A stretch of 32,278 nt of DNA. Origin: Porticoccus sp. Lineage in GTDB: Bacteria > Pseudomonadota > Gammaproteobacteria > Pseudomonadales > Porticoccaceae. Below are positions 8,667-18,200 of this stretch, piece by piece. Under the pieces are notes generated by a model. The model was not told where the DNA came from and searched no databases. It saw only the letters and a program-made list of their open reading frames with translations. The stretch covers positions 1-32,278 of the forward strand of contig PANQ01000017.1 in NCBI GenBank assembly GCA_002707685.1, given 5' to 3'. How positions within the stretch are numbered: the first letter of the stretch is position 1; each line of letters opens with the position of its first letter. A program made the position numbers and the translations under genes.

Positions 8667-8981
8667 CTACGCTATGGGCCCGAGCACTGGCAGGTAGCGC
8701 TTGAGGAAGAAGGGTGAAGGCAACTGCTCAAGCCCAGGTTGAAACTGTGCTGACCAGCCGGCAGCAAGGGCAGGGCGATAGTCATCCAGAGCCTTCGTAC
8801 ATCTAGCATCCTCAATAGTGGTTCTCTGCCCATCAATCTGCTCCATCAGAAACCTGGCCCATAGTGCCGCCGTAACGACAATCAATACGTTTACCGCCGA
8901 GCTCCGATTGAGCAGAGCGGCGATCAGATGACCGGTCAGGCAAACCAACCACAACAGGAACTTGCACTGGATTCGATGCAC
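8667..8981 (-). CDS. Hypothetical small membrane protein downstream of BCCT gene
   Basis: This is a 104-residue protein I do not recognise. It has two hydrophobic segments, roughly residues 7-24 (CKFLLWLVCLTGHLIAALL) and 30-46 (VNVLIVVTAALWARFLM), then a polar C-terminal half. The likely start is GTG at 8981, since no ATG is in frame before the upstream TAG, and the ribosome binding site is not obvious. It begins 32 nt after the BCCT transporter stop on the same strand, so co-transcription is likely. It might be an accessory protein of the transporter, but that is only inferred from position. The absence of an ATG start and of any known domain keeps confidence modest. Confidence 0.4.
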   Translation of the reverse strand: MHRIQCKFLLWLVCLTGHLIAALLNRSSAVNVLIVVTAALWARFLMEQIDGQRTTIEDARCTKALDDYRPALAAGWSAQFQPGLEQLPSPFFLKRYLPVLGPIA

Positions 8982-9013
8982 ATGAATGGCGGAACGCTGC
9001 TGCTAGAGAGTGT

Positions 9014-10660
9014 TTACTCCGATCGAGAGGATTCCCCTTGACTGACCTGTTCTATCAGTTCTTCGCGCAGTTCATCAAATTCTGTTGGTCGCTCCGACTC
9101 CCCAAGGTGATCGCTGCGGTCCAGTAGCCGGAGCAACCGTTCGCGAGTCATGGCTTCGTGCAACTCCTGCTGGCGACGCTCGGTGCGCAGGGAACGGAGC
9201 AAAGAGGCGGCCATAAAAATCATCAGAATCATAAACGGAAAGGCAGCCACAATGGAGATGGTCTGTAGTGCCGCCAGTCCGCCACTGAGTAGCAATACGC
9301 CGGCCACCAGCACCTGAATCACGCCCCAGGTCACCCGCGACCAGCGGCTGGGCGTGAGTACACCCTTGCTGGTGAACATGCCCAATACAAACGTGGCGGA
9401 GTTGGCCGAGGTAATCACAAACAGAATGATCAGCACCAGCATCAGAATACTGACAATCTCCGCTCCCGGTAGAAGTGCCAGGGTGGCGAACAGGGCAGAG
9501 CTCATCTCCTGTACCACCGCATTGCCCAGGGCTGCACCTTCAAACAGTTCAAAATACAGTGCCGAGCCGCCAAAGGTTGAAAACCACAACACACTCAGCA
9601 GCACCGGCATGCCGATCACACCCACGACAAATTCCCGGATGGTGCGACCGCGGGAGATACGGGCAATAAAACTGCCAACAAATGGGGCCCAGGAGAGCCC
9701 CCAGGCCCAGTAAAAAATCGTCCAGCGCTCTACCCAGTCATCGCCGGTATAGGGAGTCATCACCAAACTCATGCCCATAATATTGCCAAAATAATCACCG
9801 ATGGCGTTGGTCATCGCGGCGGTAATGAAATCGGTGGGACCGGCAAAAAACACAAACACCAGCAGCGCACCCGCCAGCAACATGTTCACGTCACTGATGT
9901 AACGCACGCCGCTCTCCAGTGGCGCCAGCGCACATACCAGAAAAATCATCGAGATGCCGGCCAGAATCATCAGCTGCTGGTTGGCACCAAAAGGCACATC
10001 GCTCACTGACACCAGCCCACTGTTAATCTGAATAACACCCAGCCCCAGCGTGGTAGCCACACCAAATACCGTCGAGACCACCGCCAGAACGTTGATCAGA
10101 TGGCCGCGAGCACCATCCACCCTGTCACCCAGCAGGGGTCGAAAAGTCTCGCTGATCAGCCCCGGGCGCTGCATCCGGAAGCGCACATAGGCAATGGATA
10201 ACCCGACCAACGCAAAATTGGCCCACTGGTGAAAACCCCAATGAAACAGCGCGTAGCGCATCGCAGCCCCCGCCGCTTGGGGACTGCGTGGCTCGGCCTC
10301 GCCAAAAGGCGGACTGACAAAGTGACTCATGGGCTCGGCCACTGCCCAGAACACCAGTCCCACACCCATACCGGCCGAAAAAATCATCCCTAGCCAGGTG
10401 AGATAGGGAAATTCTGCTGCCTCTCCCTCCGCACCAAGACGGATGTGGCCGTAATCGCTCGTGGCAATGCCGATGCAGAACAGGAGAAAGCCACTGGTGG
10501 CAAACAGGTACAGCCAGCCAAAATGCTCGGTCGTAAACTTTAGACCGGCCCCAGCCCATTCCGACAGCCGCTCGGGGTTGGTAGCTCCCAGTCCGACAAA
10601 AGCCGCCAATAGCAGCAGCGACATGTAAAAAACCCAGCCGGGGCGGTTGTTCATGACCAA
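9014..10660 (-). CDS. BCCT family transporter (betaine/choline/carnitine type)
   Basis: This is a 548-residue inner-membrane secondary transporter with about 12 hydrophobic helices. Family signatures are GMGVGLVFWAVAEP (97-110, the glycine-rich unwound helix of the substrate/ion site), WTIFYWAWGLSWAPFVG (313-329) and FIARISRGRTIREF (331-344). A charged C-terminal tail (about 490-548) follows, of the type involved in osmotic regulation in BetP. It imports a trimethylammonium-like osmolyte or nutrient, coupled to Na+ or H+. The aromatic box that reads A-W-W-I-S-W in BetP reads A-W-G-L-S-W here, with Gly321 replacing one tryptophan, so the substrate may not be plain glycine betaine. It lies 164 nt downstream of the amidotransferase gene and 32 nt before a small membrane protein. 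Confidence 0.93.
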   Translation of the reverse strand: MVMNNRPGWVFYMSLLLLAAFVGLGATNPERLSEWAGAGLKFTTEHFGWLYLFATSGFLLFCIGIATSDYGHIRLGAEGEAAEFPYLTWLGMIFSAGMGVGLVFWAVAEPMSHFVSPPFGEAEPRSPQAAGAAMRYALFHWGFHQWANFALVGLSIAYVRFRMQRPGLISETFRPLLGDRVDGARGHLINVLAVVSTVFGVATTLGLGVIQINSGLVSVSDVPFGANQQLMILAGISMIFLVCALAPLESGVRYISDVNMLLAGALLVFVFFAGPTDFITAAMTNAIGDYFGNIMGMSLVMTPYTGDDWVERWTIFYWAWGLSWAPFVGSFIARISRGRTIREFVVGVIGMPVLLSVLWFSTFGGSALYFELFEGAALGNAVVQEMSSALFATLALLPGAEIVSILMLVLIILFVITSANSATFVLGMFTSKGVLTPSRWSRVTWGVIQVLVAGVLLLSGGLAALQTISIVAAFPFMILMIFMAASLLRSLRTERRQQELHEAMTRERLLRLLDRSDHLGESERPTEFDELREELIEQVSQGESSRSE

Positions 10661-10824
10661 TTATCCAAACAGCGTGCATTGAAAAAACAGCGCGGTGACG
10701 AACTTAACATAGCTGGCAATTGCCTGCACTGAGATAGGGCGGTCACCCGGAAGACTCTGTCAAAACGGAAGGAAACCTGCTGATAGTCGATAAACGGTTG
10801 TTCAACTATAGATACATCGCCTTA

Positions 10825-11535
10825 TCAATACTTCAGTCTGTCAATGTATTCTTTATGTATTTTTGCATGCCTGACAACTTCCTTGAACAGGGCGCGCTGA
10901 CGACGCATATACAGCAGAAATTCAGGGTGCCATTGCACGCCCAGCAAAAAATCCCGGGAAGGGTCTTCAATGGCCTGTACGATGCCATCAAGGTCGCGAC
11001 CGGTGACCACAAGACCGTCACCAACACGGTCGATACCCTGATTGTGCAGGCTGTTGATCCGTGAACGACCACGCTCAAAAAGTGTGGCCAGCACACTGCT
11101 CCCTGTTTCCGGTTCAGCGGCAATACACAGTGTCTTGATCGGCAGGATGGTCCACCGGTTGGAAGTTTGCCTACGCCGGGAGCGCAATTCCTGGTGCAGT
11201 GATCCGCCCCGGCAAATATTGAGTAATTGGTTGCCCCGACAAATACCCAGCAAGGGTAGCTTTCGTTCGAGCGCATCGTTGATCACTGCGATTTCCAGCG
11301 CATCGCGAGCTGTATCGTAGTTGGGTTCAATCTCAGGTTCCGCTGCATAAAGTACCGGTTCGACATCGTGGCCGCCGGTCACAACGACACCGTGATATTC
11401 AAGGTCCCGCTGCTCATCACCCGGACGGAGTTGTAGCGGATTCCCGCCATAAAGGCGGATCGCCATTGCCACCAGCAACCGTGGACCAATCGCCCCACGC
11501 TGGGGTCCCGTAATGGCAATTACTGGTCGAGCCAC
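10825..11535 (-). CDS. Class-I glutamine amidotransferase / gamma-glutamyl hydrolase (peptidase C26 family)
   Basis: This 236-residue cytoplasmic enzyme is related to PuuD, the gamma-glutamyl-GABA hydrolase. The nucleophile is Cys99 in LLGICRGNQLLN; His203 and Glu205 in GVQWHPEFL complete the catalytic triad. VVTGGHDVEP (51-60) and NSLHNQ (161-166) are further family signatures. Such proteins hydrolyse gamma-glutamyl amides or act as glutaminases. The start is GTG 11535, with GGAG shortly upstream, giving a 16-nt overlap with the preceding amidoligase gene and implying translational coupling. Comparative studies of the amidoligase superfamily describe recurrent pairing with glutamine amidotransferase-like proteins. 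The pair may therefore form and remove, or supply ammonia for, an amide bond. The actual substrate is not known. Confidence 0.88.
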   Translation of the reverse strand: MARPVIAITGPQRGAIGPRLLVAMAIRLYGGNPLQLRPGDEQRDLEYHGVVVTGGHDVEPVLYAAEPEIEPNYDTARDALEIAVINDALERKLPLLGICRGNQLLNICRGGSLHQELRSRRRQTSNRWTILPIKTLCIAAEPETGSSVLATLFERGRSRINSLHNQGIDRVGDGLVVTGRDLDGIVQAIEDPSRDFLLGVQWHPEFLLYMRRQRALFKEVVRHAKIHKEYIDRLKY

Positions 11536-12518
11536 CTGTTCTCCACCGCGGTTGCCCAGTTACTGAAAAGACGCTTGAGCGGGCTGTTGAGATATTGCAG
11601 ATACGCTGCACAGCAGCGTTGCAGGCGGGCTTCATCCGCCGCGAGGCGCTCCACCTCTACCCAGTCATTCCACGACACATAAAGCCCCCAACCGGGCATG
11701 TCAATTTCGCAATCCGGCAGGCGGTAGTGAAAGGTGGGGCGTGCCTTGATCAGGGCGTCGTCGGCCCCTGCACGGACGCGCTCCTCATCGAGAAACATGA
11801 ATAGCGGCAGCATATCGAGCGCACGATTGCGCGTTGGGTTATCGGTGAGGTAGTCGTCAATCAGGGTTGAAAGATCGGGCCAGTAATCCGCTGCAATGAC
11901 TTTTTTCACGTAGTTGGCCGGGAAGGGGTCGACGTAACTGGTGACACGGCGGGTGAGATTGATGTCGGCGCGAACGTATAACCAGTCGTAAAGGCAGAGA
12001 AAAGCTTTCAGACAAGCGGTAATAAGCCTCGGTTCGAGACTCGGAAGTTCAGGATTAAACTGCATACCAAAGGCATTGGTGGCGCGATCCGATGTACCCT
12101 TGGCACCCCTTTCGCGCAACTGAGTGATGAGCTCCTCGACTTCGCCAAGCCTGGTCAGCGGCAACGGTGGACTCACGACCTCATGTGGCACCAGTGATTC
12201 GGCAGCCCAGGCTAATATGTCCTCGGATGTCTCTTCCAGTTGCCCGCCAAAAGAATCGCTGGAACGCGGCTCCCGCCCGAGCCGTTTGAGCAGATCGAAA
12301 TCAAGCTCTACCAGCCAGTCACCATCGGGGTCGCCCTTTAGAATACGCTCGTAACGCCCTTTGGTTTCTACATCAAGTCCAAGGACTTGCGCCACACTAC
12401 CAGCCAGCGCATCGAGATCAAGCCCGCTGATCTCGAGTTCGACACCGACACGACGACTCTCCCCATGGCTGTTTTGTAACCAGGGTGGCTGTTTCAGTTT
12501 CTGGTATTTGTCTTGCAT
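11520..12518 (-). CDS. Amidoligase family enzyme (COOH-NH2 ligase)
   Basis: This 332-residue protein is placed in the amidoligase superfamily (Pfam Amidoligase_2), which has a glutamine-synthetase/GCS-like fold and joins a carboxyl to an amine using ATP. Visible signatures are RVGVELEIS (23-31, the G-x-E-x-E strand that binds Mg-ATP) and, after an acidic middle region (GDPDGDWLVELDFDLL), NAFGMQFNPELPSLEPR in the second half of the active site. ATG 12518 was chosen because a GAGAA motif precedes it and the conserved GVELE follows 24 residues later; an upstream in-frame ATG at 12581 would add an unconserved segment. It overlaps the C26/amidotransferase gene by 16 nt. Products of this family are mostly unknown; a gamma-glutamyl-type amide or peptide tag is inferred. 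Confidence 0.82.
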   Translation of the reverse strand: MQDKYQKLKQPPWLQNSHGESRRVGVELEISGLDLDALAGSVAQVLGLDVETKGRYERILKGDPDGDWLVELDFDLLKRLGREPRSSDSFGGQLEETSEDILAWAAESLVPHEVVSPPLPLTRLGEVEELITQLRERGAKGTSDRATNAFGMQFNPELPSLEPRLITACLKAFLCLYDWLYVRADINLTRRVTSYVDPFPANYVKKVIAADYWPDLSTLIDDYLTDNPTRNRALDMLPLFMFLDEERVRAGADDALIKARPTFHYRLPDCEIDMPGWGLYVSWNDWVEVERLAADEARLQRCCAAYLQYLNSPLKRLFSNWATAVENRWLDQ

Positions 12519-12787
12519 TTTCGTTTTCTCAGCTATAACCGGTTCCCGGTAATACAATGTTCTGGCTTCACCATCTGCCAACCGGCCGCTTTCGGTATTT
12601 CACAAACAGTTGGGAGCTGTCTGCCGACAAGGCGAATTGCCAGCGTATCATAGGCAAACCCGTTGCGGGATGCGTTCGTTTCGGTTGAAGGCGCATCCAG
12701 AGAGATAATAGATTGCGGTTTGTCTGTCTGCTGTATTATGACGGGTAATCGGGCTCGGAAACGCAAAACAGAATAGGGGCTCAGTGA

Positions 12788-12982
12788 ATGAAATTCCTGT
12801 TATTGGCTTTAGTTGTACTTGGCGTGCTTTATGTGGTGTTGATCGACGGCAAAAAAACGTCTGTCTCCCCTGAGCAACCGGCGGCCATTTATCAGCGGGA
12901 AGTTGAGCGCGTCGAAAACCTCAATGACTTTTTACAGGATGCGGTGGATCGGCAGGGCAGTGAAATGGACGCAGTGAAATGA
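12788..12982 (+). CDS. Small single-pass membrane protein upstream of tadA
   Basis: This is a 64-residue protein of unknown function. An N-terminal hydrophobic helix (about residues 2-18, MKFLLLALVVLGVLYVV) is followed by a charged, helix-prone tail (residues 35-60, REVERVENLNDFLQDAVDR). This gives an inner-membrane anchor with a short cytoplasmic or periplasmic helix. AGGGG ten bases before ATG 12788 is a good ribosome binding site. The gap to tadA is 22 nt, so the two are probably one transcript. There is no lipobox, so it is not a lipoprotein. The clear ribosome binding site and operon position support a real gene. Confidence 0.65.
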   Translation: MKFLLLALVVLGVLYVVLIDGKKTSVSPEQPAAIYQREVERVENLNDFLQDAVDRQGSEMDAVK

Positions 12983-13004
12983 CTCATCTCAACGAGGGTC
13001 TGTA

Positions 13005-13496
13005 ATGACCAGTAAAGGTTACAAACCACAGGACAGGGAGTGGATGCTGGAGGCTATGTCGCTGGCTGAACGGGCCGGGGTTGCCGGTGAAGTGCCGGTG
13101 GGCGCTTTGGTGGTATGCAACGGTTCGGTGATTGGCCGTGGCTGGAATTGCTCGATCGGCCATTGTGACCCCACCGCTCACGCTGAAATTGTCGCCCTGC
13201 GCGATGCGGCAAAATCTGTCAGCAACTATCGCCTTCCCGACACGACGCTCTATGTCACCATTGAGCCATGTACCATGTGTGTTGGTGCAATGATTCACGC
13301 CAGAATTGGTCGCCTGGTCTATGGTGCTTCAGAGCCCCGTGCCGGTGCAGTGGCGAGCCAGTTGAACTTAACCGAACAGACGCATTTCAATCATCGTATT
13401 GAGGTCGTCAGCGGCCTGTTGGCCGAGCCATGCGGAGAACTGGTCAGCCAGTTCTTTCGTCAGCGTCGCAAACAGTCCGGCCAATCCAGGTTATAG
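13005..13496 (+). CDS. tadA: tRNA-specific adenosine deaminase
   Basis: TadA converts adenosine 34 of tRNA-Arg(ACG) to inosine, letting one tRNA read CGU, CGC and CGA codons. The 163-residue length is normal for gammaproteobacteria. The cytidine/deoxycytidylate deaminase signature is complete: HAE at 59-61 (zinc ligand His59, proton shuttle Glu61) and PCTMC at 88-92 (zinc ligands Cys89 and Cys92), followed by GAMIHARIGRLVYGA. GAGGG eight bases upstream supports ATG 13005. It sits behind a small membrane protein gene and is convergent with mltF, ending 14 nt from that gene's stop. In many gammaproteobacteria tadA lies near mltF and purL, as here. Confidence 0.97.
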   Translation: MTSKGYKPQDREWMLEAMSLAERAGVAGEVPVGALVVCNGSVIGRGWNCSIGHCDPTAHAEIVALRDAAKSVSNYRLPDTTLYVTIEPCTMCVGAMIHARIGRLVYGASEPRAGAVASQLNLTEQTHFNHRIEVVSGLLAEPCGELVSQFFRQRRKQSGQSRL

Positions 13497-13510
13497 CGCC
13501 TTTTTGACGG

Positions 13511-14974
13511 TTACAGCGACAACATGGAACCGGTATTCCAATCGCTGGAGTTTGGCAGTTCAAGACGATTCTCCCTCTCCAGTCGACGTTTCTCATCCAG
13601 TGTGTGCCAGTTGAGTATGGTACGGAAATGGCGCACGTTCCTGACATAGCTGACGGGCTCGTAGCCCCGTGCATAGCCGTACTTAACCGTGCTGTAATAT
13701 TTTTTCTGTTGTAACAGTGGCAGGAACTCTTTGACATCGTTCCACAGGTGGGGGTTGCTGCCCGCTCGCTCAGTTAGCACCCTTGCATCTTCAAGGTGAC
13801 CGAGACCAATGTTGTAACCTGCCATGGCAAACCAGGTGCGGTCTGGCTCGGTGATATCGTCGGGAATACGGGATTTGGTCTGGAGGAAATATCGAGTGCC
13901 GCCATCAAGGCTCTGTCTGGGGTCAAGACGATTTTTTATTCCCATTTCTTTAGCCGTGGGCAGGGTGAGCATCATCAACCCACGAACCCCGGTCGGGGAT
14001 GTTGCCTTGTGATCCCAATGCGACTCCTGATAGGCGATCGCTGCCAGAAGCTGCCACTCAATGCCATATTTTTGTGCTACCTCCTGAAACATTTCCTGAT
14101 AATCGGGCAGTCGACTGCTGACGCGTTTCATGAAGAGCTGGGATCCCGCAAAATTAAATTCGTTGGTTTGAATCAGCGAGCGTTTTTTTAATCGATCCAG
14201 CTCTCCCGATGCTTCATATCCCTCCAGAAAACGATTTGCTGCTTCCACCAGGCTATCGTCGCCGTGACGGGGAAAAGCCCAGGCGATTGGCTGTGGTTCA
14301 GAAATATCAAAAGCGCCTCGAGCCCGGGGATAAATGCCCCTGTCCACCTGAAAGGAGATTGAATCCACAATGGCGTACTCCACTTCACCGGAATCTACCA
14401 TTGCCATCAAATCCAGCATTTCCAGACCAGATGCCTCCCGCCATTCGAGTGACGGGTACTCATCATTTTTCAGATCTTCCAATCGTTCGCTGTGGGAACT
14501 CTGGGGAATGACCAGCAGTTGGCCACCGGCCAGATCCTCTATATCGCGGGGTCGCCTCGATCCATTTCGGTAGATCAGCTTTTGGGTAACCTCATAGTAA
14601 GGCTCGCTGAAACGAAGCGCTTTCTGACGCTGGGGTGTCACCGTTAATCCCGCTGCGGCCATATCGCCCAATGGGCCACCGATAGCAATGATCGCACCAC
14701 TGACGGACTCCCTGGGAGTCATCCTTAGCTCAACACCGAGATACTCGGCAAAAGCACTGGCTAGCCAATACTCGAAGCCGCCTTCGCCCTTGGCATTTTG
14801 AAAATAGGTGGTCGAGCCCATGAGGGTGATAACACGCAACTCTCCCCGATTAATCACCTCTTCGAGTTGAGTGGGTGCGCGGCTGGTGGAAAGCGTCAGG
14901 GCGAACAAAAAAAGCAGTAAGCCATACAAGATGCGTTTTGTGGTTTTTTTCAGATGGAAGTAGAAACCCAGCAC
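13511..14974 (-). CDS. mltF: Membrane-bound lytic murein transglycosylase F
   Basis: MltF is a 487-residue outer-membrane-associated, periplasm-facing enzyme that cleaves peptidoglycan and is regulated by muropeptides. An N-terminal hydrophobic segment (about 14-30, ILYGLLLFLFALTLS) acts as signal. Residues about 40-265 form a SBP_bac_3-like regulatory domain (RVITLMGSTTYF, DMAAAGLTVTPQR, VDSGEVEYAIVDS). Residues about 290-430 are the SLT catalytic domain, with Glu317 in AIAYQESHWDHKATSPTGVR and the GLMMLTLPTAKEMG motif. There is no cysteine lipobox, so a lipid anchor is not apparent and the N-terminal helix may stay as anchor. The C-terminus (after about 450) is basic and probably disordered. 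It is divergent from purL and convergent with tadA. Confidence 0.95.
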   Translation of the reverse strand: MLGFYFHLKKTTKRILYGLLLFLFALTLSTSRAPTQLEEVINRGELRVITLMGSTTYFQNAKGEGGFEYWLASAFAEYLGVELRMTPRESVSGAIIAIGGPLGDMAAAGLTVTPQRQKALRFSEPYYEVTQKLIYRNGSRRPRDIEDLAGGQLLVIPQSSHSERLEDLKNDEYPSLEWREASGLEMLDLMAMVDSGEVEYAIVDSISFQVDRGIYPRARGAFDISEPQPIAWAFPRHGDDSLVEAANRFLEGYEASGELDRLKKRSLIQTNEFNFAGSQLFMKRVSSRLPDYQEMFQEVAQKYGIEWQLLAAIAYQESHWDHKATSPTGVRGLMMLTLPTAKEMGIKNRLDPRQSLDGGTRYFLQTKSRIPDDITEPDRTWFAMAGYNIGLGHLEDARVLTERAGSNPHLWNDVKEFLPLLQQKKYYSTVKYGYARGYEPVSYVRNVRHFRTILNWHTLDEKRRLERENRLELPNSSDWNTGSMLSL

Positions 14975-15236
14975 CTATACACCCAATGTGTCACGCATTC
15001 TCGGAAAGCCTCTGGCCCGGTGAAGATTGTTGCTATAAATAAAGAACAGCCCTGCAGATAACACGCCCATGCGCTTTTGATAATAGCTTAATGCCGGGCC
15101 TAGGTTAGTGAGAGAGGTCTCAGGGTTCAACCGTTTTCTGTGCATATGCCGGTCCGGAATCTCCCGATGACGCTCAGAGGGCAATTCCAGTACAATGTTG
15201 CCCCTTCGGAATGGCCCCCATACGAGTTACCTTAAG
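14975..15236. promoter_or_regulatory. Divergent mltF/purL intergenic region
   Basis: These 262 nt lie between the divergent mltF and purL starts and should carry both promoters. I could not identify a convincing PurR-type operator or strong -35/-10 pair by eye. A 69-codon minus-strand frame here ends exactly where mltF begins, but it has no recognisable features and is not called. Confidence 0.3.
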
Positions 15237-18200
15237 ATGCAGATTTTTCCCGGAAACCCCGTACTTTCCAGTTTCAGACAACGACAGTTATTGGCGTCTC
15301 TTCAGTCAGTCGATCCTGCTGTGGAATCCGTTTACGCTGAATATAGACATTTTGTGGATCTGGTCTCGCCCCTGAGCGAAACCGAGCATCTGACGTTGAA
15401 CTCATTACTGGAATACGGCCCGAAAATTCCCCCTGAGAATAACGATGGCATGCTGATACTGGTAACTCCCCGTGCCGGAACGATTTCTCCCTGGTCGAGT
15501 AAGGCCACAGAGATCATTCACAATGCCGGAGTGAACTCGGTCGGGCGGATAGAGCGCGGCATTGCCTACTATTTGAAGGGCGATATTCATCCAGACGCCA
15601 GGGTAGGGCTGGCCGATGCGCTCCACGATCGTATGGTGGAAATGGTCTGTTTTGACCTGGAAAAGGCAGGGAGCCTGTTTCAGCACCAGCAACCGGCACC
15701 CATGACCAGCGTCCCTCTGCTCGCAGAAGGACGGCAGGCGTTATCCCGCGCTAATGTCTCATTGGGGCTGGCCCTTGCGGATGATGAAATCGATTATCTG
15801 ACGGCCTGTTTCCATGACCTGCAAAGGGACCCAACCGATGTAGAATTAATGATGTTTGCTCAGGCAAATTCAGAACATTGCCGCCATAAAATCTTCAATG
15901 CCTCCTGGACAATTGACGGTCATAAGCAAGAAAAATCCTTGTTTGCCATGATCAAAAATACGTTTGAAAAAAGTGGTGAAGGCGTCTTGTCCGCTTATTC
16001 AGATAATGCGTCTGTGATCGTCGGCAGTCATGCTGGCCGATTTTTCCCGAACCCGGACAGCAAAATCTATCAATTCACGCAAGAGCCGGTTCATCTCCTG
16101 ATGAAGGTTGAAACCCATAACCATCCGACGGCAATTTCCCCCTTTGCCGGTGCCGGTACGGGTGCCGGCGGTGAGATACGCGATGAAGGCGCGGTGGGTA
16201 CAGGGTCAAAACCCAAAGTGGGTCTTACCGGCTTTTCAGTTTCCAACCTCAATATCCCCGGTTTTGAATGCCCATGGGAATCGGATTACGGCAAGCCCGA
16301 CCGGATCAGCAATGCCCTGGAGATCATGCTTGAGGGGCCTATTGGTGGTGCGGCATTCAATAATGAATATGGTCGACCCAATCTCTGTGGCTATTTTCGC
16401 ACATTCGAGCAGGACTTTAATGGCGAACGCCGCGGCTATCACAAACCCATTATGATTGCCGGCGGTTACGGCAACATTCGTGAAGAACACATTGAAAAGA
16501 AGCCCTTTGAAAGCGGCTGCAGGCTGATTGTGCTGGGCGGGCCGGCAATGTTGATCGGTCTCGGCGGCGGTGCCGCGTCATCAATGAGCTCCGGCAGCAG
16601 TGCCGAAGATCTTGATTTTGCCTCGGTACAGCGGCAGAACCCTGAAATTGAACGCCGCTGTCAGGAGGTGATCGATCAGTGCTGGCAGCGGGGTAATGGT
16701 AATCCCATCGCCTTTATCCACGATGTGGGCGCCGGCGGTCTGTCCAATGCCTTCCCCGAGTTGGTAAAGGATGGTGGTTGCGGCGGCAGGTTTGAACTGC
16801 GCGATGTACCCAATGATGAACCCGGCATGTCACCGTTGGCAATCTGGTGCAATGAAGCGCAGGAACGTTATGTGCTCGCTGTACGACCTGAGCAACTGAC
16901 GGATTTTGAGGAAATTTGCCAGCGCGAACGCTGCCCTTACGCAGTGGTTGGCGAAGCCACTTCCGAAAAACATTTGCTGCTAAACGATAGGCATTTTTCC
17001 GCCAGGCCAGTGGATCTTCCCATGTCTGTGTTGTTCGGAAAACCGCCGAAAATGCACCGTACAGCAGAAAAACTGACGGCAACAAAGGTATCCATTGAGC
17101 GCTCTGACATCGCGCTGGATGATGCCATTGATCGTGTACTTACCCATCCGGCTGTAGCCAGTAAAAGTTTTCTTATTACCATCGGTGATCGCAGTGTTAG
17201 CGGAATGGTTGTCAGGGATCAGATGGTGGGGCCTTGCCAGATCCCTGTCGCCGATTGTGCGGTCACTACGGTCAGTTATGACAGCTACTGCGGTGAGGCA
17301 ATGGCGATGGGCGAGCGTTCACCGGTTGCGTTGCTGGATGCCCCAGCATCGGGCCGCATGGCGGTTGGGGAAGCGATCACTAATATTGCGTCAGCGGCCA
17401 TTGACCGACTTGCAGACGTCAGATTATCTGCTAACTGGATGTGTGCCGCGGGCCATCCTGGTGAGGACGAAAAGCTGTTCCGTACGGTACAAGCGATTGG
17501 CGAAGAGCTCTGTCCAAAATTGGGCATTGCGATTCCGGTCGGTAAGGACTCCATGTCCATGCGCACCACCTGGGAGGAACAGGGGGAATCCAAAGCTGTC
17601 ACTGCGCCATTGTCGCTGATTATTTCCGCTTTTGCGCCTGTCTCCGATGTTCGCAAAACACTAACACCGGAGTTGCGCGCCGATCTTGGCGATACAGTGC
17701 TGTTGTACATCGATCTCGGCGAAAATCGCAATCGCCTGGGCGGCTCAATTCTGGCCCAGACCTACAGCCAGCTGGGCGATACCCCGGCCGATTTGCTGAG
17801 CCCAGAGAAACTCAAAGCCTTTTTCGACGCTATCCAGGCCGCCAATCAAAGCGGCGAACTGATCGCCTATCACGATCGGTCTGATGGTGGTTTGATGGCC
17901 ACATTGGTAGAGATGGCTTTTGCCGGTAATACAGGGATCAGAATTTACCTCGATGAGCGGCCAGGCGATGCACTCTCGATTCTGTTTAACGAAGAACTCG
18001 GGGCCGTTGTTCAAGTGCTCGAAGAAAGGGCCGCGTCTTTCAAGCAGCGCTTTGCCGATATCGCTATTCCGGTCAGTGTCATAGCAACGCTTGATGACAC
18101 TGACGGCATTGAGATTTATGAGGATGGCGATTGTCTGTTCAGTTCCAGCCGCACCGAATTATTGCGTCGGTGGAGTGAAACCAGCTACGAGATTCAAGCA

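Noticed and set aside
12533..12766. 77-codon minus-strand frame upstream of the amidoligase
   Set aside because: It overlaps the 5' leader of the amidoligase gene, shows no domain, and has composition typical of noncoding frames.
14975..15184. 69-codon minus-strand frame abutting mltF
   Set aside because: No ribosome binding site or known features, and it occupies the shared mltF/purL promoter region.
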